NCBI GenBank assembly: GCA_028713595.1
Contig: JAQTNZ010000219.1
Coordinates: forward strand, 1-5,387
Source of the DNA: Methylovulum sp.
GTDB taxonomy: Bacteria; Pseudomonadota; Gammaproteobacteria; Methylococcales; Methylomonadaceae
Direction of reading: 5' to 3'
DNA: 5,387 bases
Shown: piece by piece, positions 1 through 5,261 of the stretch
Layout of the letters: each line of letters opens with the position of its first letter
How positions within the stretch are numbered: position 1 is the first letter of the stretch
Notes under the pieces: model-generated
What the model was told of the DNA's origin: nothing
The model's database searches: none
The model's input: the letters and a program-made list of their open reading frames with translations, nothing else
Program-made: the position numbers and the translations under genes

Positions 1-18
1 AATGCGCTAACTATTTGT

Positions 19-49
19 TTTACAAGGGCTAATAAAAGTTGTGTAGATA
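19..49 (+). promoter_or_regulatory. Weak candidate sigma-70 promoter for the NlpC/P60 gene
   Basis: A TTTACA hexamer (19-24, five of six matches to TTGACA) is followed by TAGATA (44-49), which matches the -10 consensus poorly. The 19-nt spacing is longer than ideal. The predicted transcript would start near 56, leaving a short leader before the start codon at 82. This is a by-eye match in AT-rich DNA and could easily be chance. Confidence 0.2.
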
Positions 50-81
50 CTTATGGCATTACCCCCTATTTCACATTGCCA

Positions 82-591
82 ATGGATACCCACACACTAA
101 CGTTGTCATGCTTGCGTCTGTCCACCTTAGCCATTCTGGTGGTGCTGGCAGGTTGCGCCAGCACACCGGAACAATCCACACTATCCCAACCTGGCGCGGC
201 CACCCGCCACCCTGCCGCCAACTACGCCTTAAGCTTGCAAGGCGCACCGTACCGTTATGGCAAAGAATCACCCGAAGAAGGTTTTGATTGCAGCGGCTTT
301 GTCCGCCATGTTTACCGGCGGCAAGGCATTTTACTGCCCCGCACCACGCGCCAGATGGCGGCAGCCTTACCGCCCATTGCCAAACAAGCCGTCCAATCTG
401 GCGATTTGGTGTTTTTCAATACCGATGGCAAGCCTTTTTCGCATGTGGGCATTTATATTGCTGACAGCCAATTTATCCATGCACCCAGCCAACAGACCGG
501 AAAAGTCATGGTTTCTAGCCTGAAAAACCATTATTGGCATAAACGCTTTATCGGTGTGCGGCGGCCTTCTTTACATCGGGCCGCCAATTGA
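82..591 (+). CDS. NlpC/P60 family peptidoglycan endopeptidase, lipoprotein
   Basis: Predicted outer-membrane lipoprotein of the NlpC/P60 family, whose members (Spr/MepS, NlpC) cut peptide cross-links or stems in peptidoglycan. Numbering from the ATG at 82 (169 residues), a hydrophobic stretch ends in the lipobox LAGC with the lipidated Cys25; the next residue is Ala, so it should be sorted to the outer membrane. The catalytic domain spans roughly residues 45-162. The nucleophile Cys70 lies in FDCSGFV, the catalytic His121 in SHVGIYI, and the third polar residue is probably His133 in FIHAPS. The length is typical of the small Spr/NlpC type with one catalytic domain and no extra wall-binding module. 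An in-frame TTG at 76 would add two residues; ATG is preferred although no good Shine-Dalgarno is visible for either. The frame is open back to the window edge but has no earlier ATG, GTG or TTG. It converges on plsY. The family call is firm; the exact bond cut is not known from sequence. Confidence 0.93.
   Translation: MDTHTLTLSCLRLSTLAILVVLAGCASTPEQSTLSQPGAATRHPAANYALSLQGAPYRYGKESPEEGFDCSGFVRHVYRRQGILLPRTTRQMAAALPPIAKQAVQSGDLVFFNTDGKPFSHVGIYIADSQFIHAPSQQTGKVMVSSLKNHYWHKRFIGVRRPSLHRAAN
560..585. terminator. GC-rich hairpin at the convergent gene ends
   Basis: GGCGGCC (560-566) and GGCCGCC (579-585) form a perfect 7-bp stem with a 12-nt loop, inside the last codons of the NlpC/P60 gene and 17 bp beyond the plsY stop. 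The convergent genes are only 10 bp apart, so a shared stop signal would have to sit here. There is no U-tract on either strand, so it is not a classical intrinsic terminator; it may slow polymerase or protect 3' ends, or be incidental in coding DNA. Confidence 0.25.
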
Positions 592-601
592 GCCGGGGGC
601 T

Positions 602-1174
602 TTAGGTTTCTTCACCCGCCAGCAAGCGTTCGATATTGGTCTTATGTCGCCAGAGCAAAAACATCATCATCACCGCCGAGGCGATGGTGATATTGATGTC
701 CCCAACAACAAACCACGCATACAGCGGTGACAACAGCGAGGCAAGCAATGCCGACAGCGAAGAAATCTTACCGATTTTGTAAATCAACAGCCAAGTGGCT
801 AAGACCGCCCCGCCTAACGCCCAAGAAAACCCCAGCAGCACCCCGACCGAAGTGGCAACACCCTTGCCGCCTTTAAAACCAAAAAATACCGGATACAAAT
901 GTCCCATAAACGCCGCCAAGCCGATAAGAGCCAGCCATTCCGTAGGTACGCCCAATAATTTTCCGGCATAAACGGGCAGCAAGCCTTTCAGCAAATCGCC
1001 CAACAAGGTAATACCCGCCGCTTTTTTGCCGCCAAAACGCATCACATTAGTCGCCCCAGGATTGCCTGAACCCTGGTCGCGGGGGTCAGGCAGCCCCATC
1101 AACTGACACACCACAATTGCACTACAAACAGAACCCACCACATAGGCCAGCGGCACCAGCAACCATTCCACCAT
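602..1174 (-). CDS. plsY: Acyl-phosphate:glycerol-3-phosphate acyltransferase PlsY
   Basis: Inner-membrane enzyme that transfers the acyl group from acyl-phosphate (made by PlsX) to position 1 of glycerol-3-phosphate, giving lysophosphatidic acid, the first committed step of phospholipid synthesis. The 190-residue protein has the usual PlsY length and about five hydrophobic segments. The three family motifs are present: [12 protein letters not shown] (35-46), [18 protein letters not shown] (91-108; the glycine-rich KGGKG belongs to the phosphate-binding active site), and the C-terminal [17 protein letters not shown] (173-189). The ATG at 1174 has a good Shine-Dalgarno, AAAGG, 9 nt upstream (complement of 1184-1188). 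It lies 148 nt downstream of the dsbD-like gene on the same strand, enough room for its own promoter, so this housekeeping gene probably is not a functional part of the arsenic cluster. Confidence 0.97.
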   Translation of the reverse strand: MVEWLLVPLAYVVGSVCSAIVVCQLMGLPDPRDQGSGNPGATNVMRFGGKKAAGITLLGDLLKGLLPVYAGKLLGVPTEWLALIGLAAFMGHLYPVFFGFKGGKGVATSVGVLLGFSWALGGAVLATWLLIYKIGKISSLSALLASLLSPLYAWFVVGDINITIASAVMMMFLLWRHKTNIERLLAGEET

Positions 1175-1322
1175 TATTATTTACCTTTACCCTTAAAGAA
1201 TCCGTAAGCCGGAAACGTTGCCGACCTTTACTTTTTTAAAGAGCTAATCATAACCGGAAATTAAGCTGGCGCATTATTTTTTGGCGTTATTGTCGGTAGG
1301 GGCTGCCCTGTATCATAACCGC

Positions 1323-2684
1323 TTATTCGCCCATAAACATCAACATCTCATCGGTGCGGGTGTAATCGCTGGTTTTATAAACCAAATGGTCGTCAGCATC
1401 GGCAATGATGAAAAATGGTAGCCCCACTTTCAATTCGGGGTAACGTTTATCGTTTTGGAAGGCCTCAAATTCGGGATCGCTATCATAAATTTTTAGCAAC
1501 ACCATTTTTTTCAGCCCCTCAATCAAGTTACGGTCGGTTTGGGTCAGATGCTCAAAGGCCTTGCAGTTGGCGCACCAGTAGGCGAAAAAATCCACAAAAA
1601 TCGGCTTGCCTTGTTCGCGGGAAGCTTTAATGGCATCTTCGTGGTTCAGGTACCAAGTCAGCTCGCCTTTGGTTTCTGTGGCGACAGCCGCCAGCGGATT
1701 TGCCGATGCCGTGACCGTAGGCGTTGCCGGAACGGACGTTGAAAACACGCCTTGCGCCAACACCAAACCGCCCACCAGCGCGAACAGGGCAAATAATGAG
1801 CGTTCCATGCGCCGGACGCTGTGCATGTCCTCGCCTTCCCATAAGTGATAGAGCGAAAACAGCAACAGCAACGCCCCGAAAAACACCAATTGGATGCCCT
1901 CAGGCTTAAAGCCATAACCGGACAGGCCTTTTTCCAAATAAGTATAGGCAAAATAAAGGATCAAAAACCCTAATGCCCATTGCACATAGCGCATCCAAGC
2001 ACCCGATTTAGGCAGCCTGACCCCAAACAACCCGATCAACAAAAACGGAATGCCTAACCCCAACCCAAACGCCAACATTTTTAGGGCGGCTATCAGTGTG
2101 GACAGCCACGTCAAGCCATCGGTCTGGCTGGCAATACCGACCAAAATGCCCACCACAAACGGGCCGACACACGATGAAGACAATAACCCCGCCCCCATGC
2201 CCATAATAAAAGTGCCGGCAACGCCTGGGGTTTTCTCGCCGAGAGCGTTGCCGCTGAACAAGGGGATATGGACAAAACCCGCCGTTGCCAAAGCCAGCAC
2301 CAAAAACAGCAAGGCCAGCAGCAAGTTAGTCATAGGCAAACGCAGCACCTCGTTAAAGGCCCCGCCTGTCGCCGCTGCAATCAGGCCAAACAAAAAATAA
2401 ATGCTGGCCAGCCCGACATAATAAACGGCAGGATGCAAGGCGCGATGAGCCGTGCCTTGTGAGCGTCCGGCAATAATGCTCGCGGTGATAGGGTACAGTG
2501 GATAGACGCACGGCAATAAACTCGCCAGCAAACCACCCAGCATCAGAAAAACATAAGCGCCAACAGAAGACTGGTTCGAGGCCAAATGACTTTCAACCCA
2601 AGCGTTCATACTGGTCAGGACTCCCTCCGCATGGGCAGGGGTGGTGGCCATCAACAACACAATGGCGGAATACAGGGGGTTCAT
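1323..2684 (-). CDS. dsbD: Short DsbD: transmembrane thiol-electron transporter with C-terminal thioredoxin domain
   Basis: Predicted to carry electrons from cytoplasmic thioredoxin across the inner membrane to periplasmic thiol targets. A Sec signal peptide ends in AHA (residues 17-19). Residues about 42-310 form the CcdA/DsbD membrane domain with roughly eight helices; its redox pair is Cys59 (LLPCVYPLYP) and Cys172 (SSSCVGPF). A linker rich in Ala, Thr and Pro (315-338) leads to a periplasmic thioredoxin-like domain (about 340-453) with active site WCANC (Cys371, Cys374) and the cis-proline loop VGLPFF (Pro423). It is 453 residues, against about 565 for classical DsbD, because the N-terminal alpha domain, which passes electrons to DsbC and CcmG, is absent. 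Start: ATG with GAGGA 8 nt upstream. It lies 57 nt after the secreted ArsC-like gene with a similar ribosome-binding site, implying co-transcription. I infer that its thioredoxin domain reduces that enzyme directly. Without this context a general Dsb, ScsB-like or cytochrome c role would be the default. Confidence 0.9.
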   Translation of the reverse strand: MNPLYSAIVLLMATTPAHAEGVLTSMNAWVESHLASNQSSVGAYVFLMLGGLLASLLPCVYPLYPITASIIAGRSQGTAHRALHPAVYYVGLASIYFLFGLIAAATGGAFNEVLRLPMTNLLLALLFLVLALATAGFVHIPLFSGNALGEKTPGVAGTFIMGMGAGLLSSSCVGPFVVGILVGIASQTDGLTWLSTLIAALKMLAFGLGLGIPFLLIGLFGVRLPKSGAWMRYVQWALGFLILYFAYTYLEKGLSGYGFKPEGIQLVFFGALLLLFSLYHLWEGEDMHSVRRMERSLFALFALVGGLVLAQGVFSTSVPATPTVTASANPLAAVATETKGELTWYLNHEDAIKASREQGKPIFVDFFAYWCANCKAFEHLTQTDRNLIEGLKKMVLLKIYDSDPEFEAFQNDKRYPELKVGLPFFIIADADDHLVYKTSDYTRTDEMLMFMGE

Positions 2685-2703
2685 AAGAAAAATCCTCAGC
2701 AGC

Positions 2704-2723
2704 GGCGCGGAGTTAGCCGCGCC
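2704..2723 (-). promoter_or_regulatory. Intercistronic hairpin just before the dsbD ribosome-binding site
   Basis: GGCGCGG (2704-2710) and CCGCGCC (2717-2723) make a perfect 7-bp, all-GC stem with a 6-nt loop in the 57-nt gap between the arsC-like and dsbD-like genes. On the transcribed (minus) strand it is preceded by a T-rich run and followed, 6 nt later, by the GAGGA of dsbD. It lacks a directly following U-tract, so it is unlikely to end transcription efficiently. It could set relative expression by protecting the upstream mRNA end, directing processing, or limiting access to the dsbD start. The structure is plain in the sequence; the role is inferred. Confidence 0.5.
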
Positions 2724-2741
2724 AAAATAAAGGCTATCGCC

Positions 2742-3452
2742 TTAACTTTTGACTTGGGAGAGCATATAAAACATCTCGCGCGCAATCTGCTCGGTGCGCT
2801 CATCGTAACGCGCGGTTTCTTCGGGTGTATTGTCGGCAACCTTTGGGTCTTCATAATGGAGGGGGATACGCAAGGTGCTGCCTTCGACAACTGGACAGTT
2901 TTTGTCCGCTTGCGAACAGGTCATCAGCGCGGCATAGTTGTCCTTAGGGTTGCCATCGGCATTGTAGACTTTTGAAAAAGCGCGGATATCCGGTTTGGTT
3001 TCGGAATATTTGACCAGATAAACAGGATTTTTACCGCCTGTCGAATCCGTCAAGCTAAAGCCCACGCGCCGTAAGGCATCCACGGTGCGGCTGTTCATCG
3101 CGGTCGCTTCGGTACCACCCGAAAACGCCTGAACCCCCTCCACACCATAAAAAGCGGCGGCAGTTTGCGCCCAGATTTGCCCCAGATGGCTACGGCGTGA
3201 ATTATGGGTGCAAATAAACGTCAGTTGCGCCGCCTCACCCGCCTGGATTTTTGAGCGGATAAACAAGGCCGCCTTTTTCAATTGCTGTTGCCGTTCGGGG
3301 AGGATTTGCCCAAATTCATGGGTAATTTTGCTGATATAAGGGTGGATTTTTGGCAAGACATCATCCGAGCTGGCATTTGCCATACCGATAAGGCTAAACC
3401 CCAAGACAATAGTGCAAAAAAACGGGGCGAAACGGTGGCTTCTGAAATTCAT
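2742..3452 (-). CDS. Secreted thioredoxin-type arsenate reductase (LMW tyrosine phosphatase fold)
   Basis: Predicted exported enzyme reducing arsenate to arsenite. Residues 1-27 are a Sec signal peptide: basic RSHR, a hydrophobic core, and ANA before the predicted cut. After an extension of about 45 residues rich in charged helix formers comes the low-molecular-weight phosphatase fold: the P-loop CTHNSRRS (nucleophile Cys81, Arg87, a CX5R motif), then CSQADKNC (Cys179 and Cys186, seven apart), then YEDP (Asp202 as probable general acid). In S. aureus ArsC the equivalents are Cys10, Cys82, Cys89 and Asp105; the last cysteine pair forms the disulfide that thioredoxin reduces. From memory, cytoplasmic relatives with the same CTHNSRRS loop and extension are annotated as protein-tyrosine phosphatases in Bacteroidetes. 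The ATG is supported by GAGGA 6 nt upstream; the internal Met24, which would remove the signal, has no such site. It sits 42 nt after arsR and 57 nt before dsbD. A periplasmic phosphatase is the alternative, but the conserved cysteine triad favours arsenate reduction. Confidence 0.85.
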   Translation of the reverse strand: MNFRSHRFAPFFCTIVLGFSLIGMANASSDDVLPKIHPYISKITHEFGQILPERQQQLKKAALFIRSKIQAGEAAQLTFICTHNSRRSHLGQIWAQTAAAFYGVEGVQAFSGGTEATAMNSRTVDALRRVGFSLTDSTGGKNPVYLVKYSETKPDIRAFSKVYNADGNPKDNYAALMTCSQADKNCPVVEGSTLRIPLHYEDPKVADNTPEETARYDERTEQIAREMFYMLSQVKS

Positions 3453-3494
3453 GATAAATCCTCAACTGTAGATAACTGCGTCAATGACTGCCGC

Positions 3495-3890
3495 TCAACC
3501 CTGACAGCCATCGGTGGCCTGATAGACCGCTGGCGGACATTCGCCCGGATTGGCGGCAAAGCGTCGAAGGATTACGGAACGTTTTTTTAAATCGCCAATA
3601 AGATCGCCAAATCCATCAGTGTCGGCCTGCAAGCAGTGCAAATTTGCCAATAGCACCGGATGCGTGGGTTCAGGCAAACTGTAGACCATCCAAACCCCTT
3701 CCCGCCGCGCGCCCACAACACCCAATTTTTTCATATACTGTAGTTGTTTGGACGTTTTGACCTGGGTTTCACCAAGGATTTCTTGCAAATGGCACACGCA
3801 CAACGGGCCTTCCTTAAGCAGGTTGAGTATCCGCAAACGCAGCACATCACAAAGGCATTTATAAAGGTTAGTTAATTCCACGCTCTGCAT
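3495..3890 (-). CDS. arsR: ArsR family As(III)-responsive transcriptional repressor
   Basis: Winged-helix repressor of the ArsR/SmtB family, predicted to block its own operon until As(III) or Sb(III) binds. Numbering from the ATG at 3890 (131 residues), residues about 5-75 form the DNA-binding domain: LCDVLRLRILNLLKEGPLCVCHL, split here as dimer helix, then the metal-site helix with Cys31-Val-Cys33, then the recognition helix around VKTSKQLQYMKKLGVV and a wing ending in VWMVYSL. The CVC pair aligns with Cys32 and Cys34 of E. coli ArsR. Extra cysteines occur at 12, 14, 86, 118 and 129. An in-frame ATG at 3929 would give 144 residues, but it has no Shine-Dalgarno, lengthens the usual N-terminus, and would place the likely operator inside the gene; the ATG at 3890 has a weak AAGAAG upstream. 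It is the first gene of the arsR, secreted arsC, dsbD series, so the cluster is probably induced by arsenic. Confidence 0.92.
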   Translation of the reverse strand: MQSVELTNLYKCLCDVLRLRILNLLKEGPLCVCHLQEILGETQVKTSKQLQYMKKLGVVGARREGVWMVYSLPEPTHPVLLANLHCLQADTDGFGDLIGDLKKRSVILRRFAANPGECPPAVYQATDGCQG

Positions 3891-3903
3891 ATACTTCTTA
3901 TTG

Positions 3904-3925
3904 CATATATTAAAAAACGAATATG
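3904..3925 (-). promoter_or_regulatory. Candidate ArsR operator and promoter region
   Basis: Immediately upstream of the preferred arsR start, CATAT and ATATG form an interrupted dyad with a 12-nt spacer containing a T-run (read on the minus strand). The style resembles enterobacterial ars operators, which have ATATG next to a run of T. An 8-nt direct repeat, TATATGCA on the minus strand, also occurs at 3902-3909 and 3886-3893, the second overlapping the start codon. A -35-like ATGACA (complement of 3926-3931) overlaps the edge, with TATATG as a poor -10 at only 14-nt spacing. The location fits autoregulation; the exact protein contacts and promoter boxes are uncertain. Confidence 0.4.
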
Positions 3926-4024
3926 TCATTTTGATGACAATGGCTGGGTGGCCGTTACAAATCCGCCGATATCACTGGCATTCCAGGGTGCTCCCGTAAC
4001 ACCTCCCCAAATACACGTCAGCGG

Positions 4025-4089
4025 GTGGATCCGTTCACGGTTATAGAAATCCCTCAATCCTCACCGACAACCTTCCTTGAATAATACAG
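4025..4089 (-). mobile_element. Possible decayed IS3/rve-type transposase remnant
   Basis: Two short peptides on the minus strand resemble IS3-family DDE transposases. LYYSRKVVG (4063-4089) is like the segment between the first two catalytic acidic residues (usually DLYSRKVVGW), and LRDFYNRERIH (4025-4057) is like the C-terminal YNRxRxH signature that normally continues SALGYLSP. They are in different frames and only a few nucleotides apart, whereas an intact transposase separates them by roughly 150 residues, so a large internal deletion and a frameshift are implied. The reading after RIH does not match the family. No terminal inverted repeats were found. The matches are short, so chance is not excluded. 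Confidence 0.38.
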
Positions 4090-4160
4090 CACACCTTCAC
4101 CGCCCAAGCAATACCGCAAGCTCGGATGATGAATGAAAGTGCATAGTAGCATCAGCATAA

Positions 4161-4194
4161 AGGGATTAGGGCCAACCGTATTGGCTTATCCCCT
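4161..4194 (-). terminator. Terminator-like hairpin overlapping the stop codon of the duplicated membrane protein gene
   Basis: On the minus strand AGGGGAT (complement of 4188-4194) pairs with ATCCCTT (4160-4166), and GCCAA (4181-4185) with TTGGC (4171-4175). This gives an outer stem of about 7 bp (one G-T pair), a small internal loop, an inner 5-bp stem and a 5-nt loop. It begins within the TAG stop codon and is followed by a short TTTAT. The U-tract is weak, so termination is plausible but may be partial. Confidence 0.45.
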
Positions 4195-4951
4195 ACACCA
4201 CCATCTGCGAAGTGATTTTAGGGATAATCAACAATACCAAAAACAAGGGGGCTAGTACGATAAGTAATGGCGGGACAAAAACAAACTCGATAAAACTTCT
4301 AGGGACACACTGTTGCAACCTATACGCCGCCCGTGCGGTCGATTGGCGGATAAATTCAACAAAATGGCTTAACCAGTCCAAGGGGATCAATAAGGCAAAA
4401 CAAAAGCCCAGTGCCAACAACACTAACGAATAGACAATCGCCACGGCGGCGGTTATCGGCTTTAACAGTAAATAGGCTGTGTCAGCGACATAATTATATA
4501 AACGCCTGACCGCATGAAAAAAGATACCGTTGACCATTTTAAATGCCCCCGAACCATCTAACGTGCCGCTGGATTCATTGGTAATAAAGCTATCCATCGA
4601 ATCGCTGGACAGCTTAGGGACAAGCAAAAACACAATCAGTAAAGGTGACAAGGCCACTAAGAATATCGGCCTAAAAAGAAAAGAGAATAAGCCGTCATCG
4701 ATATAATCGCTTTGATTTTTCATCATCCCCAGTATAAGCCGCCGACAAGCATCCGTCAGTTTGCCCAGCCAATCCAAGACAATTCCTAAGGAAAAAATCA
4801 GCCCTATCGCCAACAAGATTAGCGAATAGACCAGCACCAACGGCAATATGATAGGTTTTAGCGCCCAAGCAACCCGCCTCAAATACAGCCAACTATTCCC
4901 TGCGGCCTTAAAATAGGAATGGGCAATATGGGTGAAAACACCTGTATTCAT
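4193..4951 (-). CDS. Uncharacterised membrane protein with a tandem internal duplication
   Basis: I do not recognise this 252-residue protein. It has four strongly hydrophobic segments (about 33-58, 93-111, 165-190 and 224-243) and no cleavable signal peptide, so it is probably an inner-membrane protein. The second half repeats the first at an exact 132-residue offset: LKPI at 31 and 163, VYSL at 41 and 173, LDWL at 59 and 191, PK at 112 and 244. Each half is a long hydrophobic helix ending in LDWL, a polar or basic stretch, then a second helix with a conserved proline ending in PK. The linker between halves (116-145) is rich in Ser, Asp and Gly. No catalytic, metal-binding or nucleotide-binding motif is visible. 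The ATG has AAGG 7 nt upstream. It is separated from arsR by 263 nt and a terminator-like hairpin, so it is probably not part of that operon. A role in transport, membrane shaping or as a toxin or immunity partner would be guesswork. Confidence 0.8.
   Translation of the reverse strand: MNTGVFTHIAHSYFKAAGNSWLYLRRVAWALKPIILPLVLVYSLILLAIGLIFSLGIVLDWLGKLTDACRRLILGMMKNQSDYIDDGLFSFLFRPIFLVALSPLLIVFLLVPKLSSDSMDSFITNESSGTLDGSGAFKMVNGIFFHAVRRLYNYVADTAYLLLKPITAAVAIVYSLVLLALGFCFALLIPLDWLSHFVEFIRQSTARAAYRLQQCVPRSFIEFVFVPPLLIVLAPLFLVLLIIPKITSQMVV
4211..4861 (-). repeat. Two-copy internal repeat within the membrane protein gene (132 codons apart)
   Basis: Copy 1 is residues 31-115 (4607-4861) and copy 2 residues 163-247 (4211-4465). 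By-eye, gap-free comparison gives 19 of 33 identities across the first helix (31-63 against 163-195) and 11 of 25 across the second (91-115 against 223-247), with the middle loop diverged. The unbroken 396-nt register points to one tandem duplication and fusion, followed by divergence without indels. Which half is ancestral cannot be told here. Confidence 0.85.
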
Positions 4952-5261
4952 GTAACGGCCTTATTATTGGATTATTTCTGTAGTCAAGAAGAGCATCCGC
5001 GTACTCTTATGGATAAAAATATAACAAACGCAGTAATATACTCCAATTAATGCGGGATAGGTTAGGCATTATTGACAGCAATAACGACAACAATAGGCTA
5101 ACGGCATTAGGTAGGCGAAAACACTCATAGTTGGCAATAAAATGCTCGCTACGTCGAAGTAAATATCACCCTGCCTTAGGGCAAATAACGGTTTTTTAGC
5201 GACACATAATGCGCGGCGGAATAGTCCAAAAAGGCTTTTTCAGACTCGCTCAAAGGGCGTC
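4952..5261. other. AT-rich gene-free stretch with small dyads
   Basis: No convincing gene, tRNA or repeat array is visible. Read-through is limited to tiny ORFs without ribosome-binding sites. A perfect small hairpin TATTG-ACAG-CAATA (5070-5083) lies inside a larger imperfect dyad, GTTAG (5061-5065) with CTAAC (5098-5102). A second weak dyad, AGTC plus AAAAA against TTTTT plus GACT, lies at 5223-5247. The upstream signals for the membrane protein gene should be at the left end, but no good promoter is evident. Base composition changes abruptly at the right end, where an aldehyde dehydrogenase fragment begins. Confidence 0.5.

Noticed and set aside
1305..1322. GGGC/GCCC motif after the dsbD stop as a terminator
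   Set aside because: The arms overlap so that only a 3-bp stem with a 3-nt loop is possible, and no U-tract follows.
2050..2400. Plus-strand ORF of 116 codons, rich in Pro, Asn and Ala
   Set aside because: Antisense shadow of the DsbD membrane domain; its composition reflects the complement of hydrophobic codons.
2586..2975. Plus-strand ORF of 129 codons opposite the dsbD/arsC junction
   Set aside because: It lies antisense to two well-supported genes and their gap, has no recognisable domain and no convincing ribosome-binding site.
4961..4987. TTGACT (4982-4987 complement) with TAATAA (4961-4966 complement) as a promoter for the membrane protein gene
   Set aside because: The spacing is only 15 nt, and transcription from it would begin so near the ATG that the AAGG ribosome-binding site would be lost.
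5050..5130. Short ORF of 26 codons beginning at ATG 5050
   Set aside because: No Shine-Dalgarno, no recognisable motif, and it overlaps the small dyads; too short to support as a gene.
5223..5247. AAAAA-GGC-TTTTT dyad flanked by AGTC/GACT as an intrinsic terminator
   Set aside because: The stem is nearly all A-T with a 3-nt loop and no gene ends just upstream.
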